DNA of 7,560 nucleotides from Paracoccaceae bacterium (GTDB lineage Bacteria; Pseudomonadota; Alphaproteobacteria; Rhodobacterales; Rhodobacteraceae), in contig JAESRD010000185.1 of the NCBI GenBank assembly GCA_016764835.1, positions 1 through 7,560 of the forward strand. Reading direction: 5' to 3'. Positions 1-3,107 of the stretch are shown here, in pieces. The translations under genes and the position numbers were made by a program. Every line of letters starts with the position of its first letter. Positions within the stretch are counted from its first letter, which is position 1. The notes under the pieces were generated by a model. The model searched no databases and had not been told where the DNA came from. It saw nothing but the letters and a program-made list of their open reading frames with translations.

Positions 1-459
1 GCGCATTTGGAAGCGAAGTGCCTAGCACGACAGGGCGAGACATTGCGCGGTTATGACAAAACCATTGGTGAGCGTTTAATCTCGGACTTGGATGCTCTGA
101 TGGGATTGCCTGTCGCAGAGTATGAAGCCTGCGATCACGTCAGCACACGCGCCACGTCGATCTCGATGGTGCGCTATCGGCAGCAATGATTATTCGGTTC
201 CGGTGGCCTATGCCCACCATAATGTCCATGTGCGCGGCTTTGTGCATGAGGGTGTTATCGGTTGTGGCAACGAGGTGATTGCGCGGCACCAGCGGTCCTA
301 CGCAAAAACGGATATGATCTTTGACCCATTGCACTTTTTGCCTCTGTTTGAGCAAAAGGTTGGGGCCTTGGATCAGGCCACGCCGCTGCAAGGTTGGAAT
401 TTACCGGCCGCCTTCGCGGCCCTGCATCGCTTGCTAGACGTCAGAATGGGCAAGCGCGG
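1..459 (+). pseudogene. istA: IS21-family transposase IstA, C-terminal fragment, frameshifted and truncated
   Basis: IstA is the DDE transposase of IS21 elements; this fragment covers the region after the catalytic core. Frame 1 reads from base 1 through a stretch ending STRATSISMVRYR, then reaches a stop at 187-189. The homologous reading continues in frame 2 as SNDYSVPVAYAHHNV, then FDPLHFLPLFEQKVGALDQA, then DVRMGKRG. This matches the familiar IstA C-terminal pattern in which RYR is followed directly by xNDYSVPVAY. Treating the C at 181 as one inserted base restores the frame. After MGKRG (445-459) the usual last 80 or so residues are missing and sequence belonging to IstB follows. The start lies left of the window. 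The family assignment is secure from memory of family patterns; the exact number of missing residues is an estimate. Confidence 0.87.
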
Positions 460-1056
460 CTCTGTGAGATGGAGCTGATTGAACGACGCATCAAGGCTGC
501 CAAGTTCCTCAGCACCAAAAGCTTGGACAGCTTTAACTTCAAGATTATGCCCAACTTGAACAAACCGCTGACAATGGAGCTGGCACGTTGTGATTACGTG
601 GATCGCCACCAGAACATCATCGCACTGGGACCGTCGGGCACAGGCAAAACACATATCGCTTTGGGGCTTGGTCTGGCGGCGGGCCACAAAGGGCTGAAGG
701 TGCGCTTCACAACGGCGGCAGCGATGGTGCATGACCTGATTGAAGCGCAAGATGCGCGAAGGTTGCAGCGCATGCAAAAGCAACTGACAAGCCAGAACCT
801 GTTGATCATCGACGAACTGGGCTTCGTACCGCTTAGCAAGTCTGGCGCGGGATTACTCTTCGAGGTCATATCTCAATGCTATGAGCGCGGATCCATCATC
901 ATCACATCAAATCTGCCCTGCGATGAATGGACTGAAGTGTTTGGACCGGAAAGGTTGACCGGCGCGTTGCTGGACCGACTAGCCCATTACGTCCACATTC
1001 TTGAGATGAACGGCGAAAGCTATCGGCTCAAACACAGCCGCAAAGCCAGACAGTAA
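460..1056 (+). pseudogene. istB: IS21-family helper ATPase IstB, N-terminally truncated
   Basis: IstB is the AAA+ ATPase that assists IstA in target selection and strand transfer. From the ATG at 469 the open part is 195 codons, against roughly 240-260 for intact IstB. Counting from that ATG, the Walker A motif GPSGTGKTH is at residues 54-62, Walker B LLIIDELGF at 111-119 with Asp115-Glu116, and the TSNLP sensor-type motif at 146-150, followed by GALLDRLAHYVHIL and a basic C-terminus. What is missing is the N-terminal part that contacts the transposase. The sequence joins directly onto the IstA remnant, and the MELIERRIKAAKF start may itself lack a few residues compared with the common ELIERxRR..ERRIKAA pattern. 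The ATPase core looks intact, so a truncated product could in principle be made, but there is no obvious ribosome binding site before 469. Confidence 0.88.
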
Positions 1057-1078
1057 TCCAAAAACTCAGACCAGAACA

Positions 1079-1100
1079 ATGTTGGCCAACTGGCCAACAT
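1079..1100. repeat. 10-bp perfect inverted repeat just after istB
   Basis: ATGTTGGCCA (1079-1088) and TGGCCAACAT (1091-1100) are perfect inverted arms separated by 2 bp, beginning 22 bp after the istB stop. With so short a loop the two innermost pairs would have to open. There is no T-run directly after it, only GCGTTTTGG. It may act as a weak terminator of the IS genes or be part of the IS end; it reads equally on both strands. Confidence 0.5.
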
Positions 1101-1168
1101 GCGTTTTGGCACGCGTTAGCTAGATGACAAGCACTCGCGCAAAAGCGCCAAAACACATCAACCGAAGT

Positions 1169-1194
1169 GGCCCCTTTTTACACCGCGATTGACA
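1169..1194. repeat. Right terminal inverted repeat of the IS21-family element
   Basis: Read outward-in (minus strand from 1194) the end begins TGTCAATCGCGGTGTAAAAA and continues GGGGCC. It has the TG...CA terminal dinucleotide style of IS21 elements and lies at the expected distance, about 140 bp, after istB. The left partner is outside the window, so the inner boundary of the repeat is a guess. Confidence 0.5.
1189..1194 (+). promoter_or_regulatory. Outward-facing -35 hexamer (TTGACA) at the IS right terminus
   Basis: A perfect TTGACA occupies the last six bases of the element and points out towards the gene at 1254. In IS21 an outward -35 box in the right end is known to form a strong promoter when joined to a -10 box in adjacent DNA, classically in the tandem IS21 junction. 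Here the hexamers at 17-18 bp spacing (TTGCTT at 1212, TGCTTG at 1213) match TATAAT poorly, so a working hybrid promoter is possible but not shown. Confidence 0.35.
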
Positions 1195-1241
1195 GGCACC
1201 CTGTTGAAAGGTTGCTTGGCCAGTCTGGCCTACCCGAAAAC

Positions 1242-1246
1242 AGGAG
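1242..1246 (+). promoter_or_regulatory. Ribosome binding site that fixes the start of the DUF1330 gene
   Basis: AGGAG lies 7 nt before the ATG at 1254. This strong match decides in favour of 1254 over an in-frame GTG at 1167, which would lie inside the insertion sequence. Confidence 0.75.
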
Positions 1247-1253
1247 AGTAAAC

Positions 1254-1580
1254 ATGAGTGTCTTTCTGATCGCAGATATCAAAACCACGGATGATGGATG
1301 GGTTCTCGAATACGCAGCGAACGTTCACAAACTTGTCGAAAAGCACGAAGGCCGATACCTGTCTCGGAGCGGGAATATCGAGACTCTTGAAGGCAACGCG
1401 AAAGACAGCAGGCTGATAGCAATTCTTGAATTCCCGACACGGGCAGCGCTCGATGGTTTTATCGCTGACCCTGATTATGCACCATATGGTCAAGCCCGCC
1501 AGTCGGGAAGTATCTCAAACTTCTATGTCATTGATGACACGGACATCACAAGTACTTTCCCTTATCTGAAGGCAGGCTGA
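1254..1580 (+). CDS. DUF1330 family protein (small dimeric alpha/beta-barrel fold)
   Basis: This is a 108-residue cytosolic protein with no signal peptide or membrane segment. The pattern fits the DUF1330 family (ferredoxin-like, dimeric alpha/beta barrel): an N-terminal strand MSVFLIADIKTTD, a helix around VLEYAANVHKLVEKHEGRYL, the strand SRLIAILEFPTRAALDGF, and a final strand SNFYVIDDTD. Length is normal for the family, whose biochemical role is generally unknown; some related folds are monooxygenases or enol-lactone isomerases, but nothing here identifies a reaction. The start is set by the AGGAG at 1242. The gene stands alone, with the IS21 end 59 bp upstream, so its original promoter may have been displaced. 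The last seven codons and the stop lie in the first copy of a 22-bp tandem repeat, so the C-terminus PYLKAG may have been remodelled. The family call is fairly sure; function is unknown. Confidence 0.8.
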   Translation: MSVFLIADIKTTDDGWVLEYAANVHKLVEKHEGRYLSRSGNIETLEGNAKDSRLIAILEFPTRAALDGFIADPDYAPYGQARQSGSISNFYVIDDTDITSTFPYLKAG

Positions 1581-1624
1581 CCCTTATCTGAAGGCAGGCT
1601 GACCCTTATCTGAAGGCAGGCCGA
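1559..1624. repeat. Three head-to-tail copies of a 22-bp repeat
   Basis: Copies run 1559-1580, 1581-1602 and 1603-1624. Each begins CCCTTATCTGAAGGCAGG; the first two are identical and end CTGA, the third ends CCGA (one mismatch). The first copy contains the end and TGA stop of the DUF1330 gene, so added copies leave the protein unchanged. Near identity suggests recent expansion by replication slippage. The unit is not a multiple of three and has no strong internal dyad. Confidence 0.95.
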
Positions 1625-1636
1625 CCAATACTGAGT

Positions 1637-1662
1637 GGATCGGGCAATGGTTAGCCCGGTCC
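1637..1662 (+). terminator. Hairpin downstream of the DUF1330 gene, possible terminator
   Basis: GGATCGGGC (1637-1645) pairs with GCCCGGTCC (1654-1662) over 9 bp, one pair being a G-T wobble, around an 8-nt loop. It is the first strong hairpin after the DUF1330 stop, 56 bp on. Only ATTTCTG follows, so a T-tract is nearly absent; it may instead be a transcript-stabilising structure. Confidence 0.35.
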
Positions 1663-1924
1663 ATTTCTGACCCATGTTTTGGTTGGGCCAAACCAGAACC
1701 CTTGTCGCAGACAAGCTATTCCGAACGGTTTTACCCGCAGTAGACGGTAATGACATTTTACATTCAACAGGTGTCCTGCGGAAAATTTTACAAAATAACT
1801 CAATAAAAACAGTGCCAAACTTGGGGTTTCAAATCCGTTCTACAGGAGTTTGGTCGCCGTGTAGCGCAAAGAGTTGATATCCACCGGTGCAATCGATGAG
1901 ACCGCTCGACGTCAAAGCCGGACT

Positions 1925-1951
1925 AAAAATCCAAGGGCGGGCTGCGCTTGG
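1925..1951 (-). terminator. Probable intrinsic terminator of the homocysteine methyltransferase gene
   Basis: On the minus strand, 11 nt after the stop codon, CCAAG and CTTGG pair, extended by two GC pairs past a C-C mismatch around the loop AGCCC, and are followed by ATTTTTAG. Position and T-run fit a Rho-independent terminator; the stem is short, so strength is doubtful. Confidence 0.45.
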
Positions 1952-1962
1952 GGGTGCTGGGC

Positions 1963-2901
1963 TTACTTGCCAACCGCCTGCAAGCTTTGCCCTATCTCCA
2001 ACATATGGCGCATACCGGTGCCACAACAGCCGCCCAATACAGTGAGATGCGGATATTTTCGGGCAAGCCGAGCCAGTTGCGCGCCAAGTGCAACAGGGTC
2101 GCCATCATCCAACTGGGTTGCATTGTCCAATTCGGCATGGCTGCAACGCGATGCATTGACCACCGCCCCTTTTATACGTTGCCCCCATGGCGCATTTGAC
2201 AGCTGAGCAGCGAAGTGATCGGCATGGGCACAGTTGACCATATAGTAGCTGACATAATCGGCCGTCGCGGCATCGACCGCCAAAATGGCCTGTCGCAATT
2301 CCGTCCCGTCAGGTAGCCTGCCATCAGTCTCAACCGTAAACGAAATAACCACAGGCAGGGCCTGCCGCTGCGCCGCGCGGGCAATGCCGGTGGCTTCATC
2401 CACATAGGCAAGGGTGAAGGCGCTAACAAAGTCGCAGTCGGTCAGGGCAAAGCTTGCCATTTGGACGCTGTGATAGGCCTCGGCTTCGCGCGCATTCATC
2501 AATGTCGACGGCGCATAAGCATCGCATCGGGGGCCAACATTTGCGCTGAGTAAGGTTTGTGGCGCGCCCGCGCTTTCCCGTATATCAGCAACCAGCTTAA
2601 CCGCCGCAATGTTGAGCCCGCGCAGGCTCTGCTCGGCATAGCCCAGCGCCGCGGCCCTATCTTTATTTGCCACCCAAGTTGGCGCCTCAAGAATCACCGC
2701 ATGCCCGGTCTGCTGCCCCACCGCAATAAGGTCGCGGTAATAGCCGCGTAGCCTTTCGCAACCCGCCTCGGTTTCCAGCAGTGGAAATGTAGCAAAGCCG
2801 GGCAGATCAATGCCTTGAGTAAAGATAAGATCGGTTTCCATGCCTGTATAGGTCAGCATTGTTTGGCCGTTCAGTTGCGGCAGCGGGTTTTGGCGTGGCA
2901 T
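1963..2901 (-). CDS. Homocysteine S-methyltransferase family protein (zinc-dependent)
   Basis: A predicted cytosolic enzyme of the family that includes MmuM and betaine-homocysteine methyltransferase, which move a methyl group from a donor such as S-methylmethionine or betaine to homocysteine, giving methionine. The 312-residue product has the full family plan: an N-terminal METDLIFTQGIDLPGF segment, EAPTWVANKD, LSANVGPRCDAYAP, VISFTVETDGRLPDG, then the zinc site made of Cys224 in MVNCAH and Cys292-Cys293 in GGCCGTGMRH. All three zinc cysteines are therefore present. The start at 2901 is preferred over ATGs at 2907 and 3015 because AAAAGGA lies 7 nt before it and the usual N-terminus begins here. 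Where many relatives have a DGG motif this protein reads TYTGMETD. The methyl donor cannot be told from sequence. It is transcribed in the same direction as the large acidic gene but separated by a strong hairpin, so it probably has its own promoter. Confidence 0.88.
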   Translation of the reverse strand: MPRQNPLPQLNGQTMLTYTGMETDLIFTQGIDLPGFATFPLLETEAGCERLRGYYRDLIAVGQQTGHAVILEAPTWVANKDRAAALGYAEQSLRGLNIAAVKLVADIRESAGAPQTLLSANVGPRCDAYAPSTLMNAREAEAYHSVQMASFALTDCDFVSAFTLAYVDEATGIARAAQRQALPVVISFTVETDGRLPDGTELRQAILAVDAATADYVSYYMVNCAHADHFAAQLSNAPWGQRIKGAVVNASRCSHAELDNATQLDDGDPVALGAQLARLARKYPHLTVLGGCCGTGMRHMLEIGQSLQAVGK

Positions 2902-2908
2902 ATGCATG

Positions 2909-2915
2909 TCCTTTT
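2909..2915 (-). promoter_or_regulatory. Ribosome binding site deciding the start of the methyltransferase
   Basis: AAAAGGA on the minus strand ends 7 nt before the ATG at 2901 but only 1 nt before the in-frame ATG at 2907, so translation most likely begins at 2901 (MPRQNPL...). Confidence 0.7.
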
Positions 2916-2972
2916 GCCCGGTGGGCTGTGGGCGGCTTTGGTGAGCCAACAGTTCCAACCTTGCTGCCGTGA

Positions 2973-2978
2973 TGTCAA
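2973..2978 (-). promoter_or_regulatory. Possible -35 element for the methyltransferase gene
   Basis: A perfect TTGACA lies on the minus strand 71 nt before the start codon. No good -10 partner is visible at 16-18 bp (GAACTG or AACTGT), so this is only a candidate. Confidence 0.22.
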
Positions 2979-3050
2979 ATGAGCGCTTTGCATAAGCGGC
3001 AGGCGGCGTCGTCAATTTCGCCCAAAACCAGCCCAGCGCTCCTCAACGCT

Positions 3051-3082
3051 AAAGGGCGCAGGGTATCAGCCCCGCGCCCTTT
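3051..3082 (-). terminator. Strong hairpin after the large acidic gene, likely terminator
   Basis: Minus strand AAAGGGCGC GGGG, loop CTGATA, CCCT GCGCCCTTT: a 13-bp stem with one G-U pair and a 6-nt loop, beginning 25 nt after the stop codon at 3108. The T-run is limited to the TTT that closes the stem, so it may terminate weakly or protect the 3' end. It separates the acidic gene from the methyltransferase gene. Confidence 0.6.
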
Positions 3083-3107
3083 AAAGAATGTGGTGCTTTC
3101 AGCCCGC

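Larger units (their letters stand above)
1..1194 (+). mobile_element. IS21-family insertion sequence, partial and decayed (right part only)
   Basis: The region carries the two genes typical of IS21 elements in their usual order, istA (DDE transposase) then istB (AAA+ helper ATPase), followed by about 140 bp of non-coding end sequence. The left end and most of istA lie outside the window. The copy is clearly inactive: istA is frameshifted near 181 and the istA/istB junction is deleted near 460, so neither protein can be made whole. The right terminus is placed at about 1194 because IS21-type ends finish in CA and the reverse complement there begins TGTCAATCGCGG. The exact end is inferred, since no left end or target duplication is visible to confirm it. 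Confidence 0.85.
1625..1962. other. 338-bp spacer without a convincing gene
   Basis: No frame on either strand here gives a recognisable protein, and short open frames lack ribosome binding sites. It holds a GC-rich hairpin at its left edge (1637-1662), an AT-rich tract around 1750-1815 and a hairpin with a T-run for the minus-strand gene at its right edge. The AT-rich tract next to an IS remnant and a tandem repeat suggests inserted or scrambled accessory DNA, but I cannot name a source. Confidence 0.5.
2902..3050 (-). other. Leader region of the methyltransferase gene, possibly structured
   Basis: About 150 bp between the hairpin ending the upstream gene and the start codon. On the minus strand GAGCGCT (near 3042-3036) can pair with AGCGCTC (near 2987-2981), 7 bp apart by about 48 nt, and GGCT...AGCC and TTGG...CCAA offer competing short stems near the ribosome binding site. 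The frame stays open back to 3015, but without a ribosome binding site I do not treat it as coding. A methionine-related riboswitch is conceivable but no known class is matched. Confidence 0.3.

Noticed and set aside
394..468. In-frame upstream extension of the IstB reading frame
   Set aside because: This stretch is out-of-frame IstA sequence; IstB homology begins only at about 460.
1167..1253. GTG start extending the DUF1330 protein by 29 residues
   Set aside because: It lies inside the IS end and lacks a ribosome binding site, whereas 1254 has AGGAG at ideal spacing.
1823..1836. tRNA T-arm-like GGGGTTTCAAATCC
   Set aside because: No acceptor, D or anticodon arms can be placed around it.
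1829..2206. Short open frames on both strands around the end of the methyltransferase gene
   Set aside because: They overlap the methyltransferase, lack ribosome binding sites and match nothing I recognise.
2902..3015. 38-residue N-terminal extension of the methyltransferase
   Set aside because: No ribosome binding site before 3015, no family similarity, and a well-placed AAAAGGA before 2901.
2902..3050. True SAH, SAM-II or SAM-V riboswitch
   Set aside because: Conserved binding cores and P1 partners of these classes are not present; kept only as a low-certainty leader observation.
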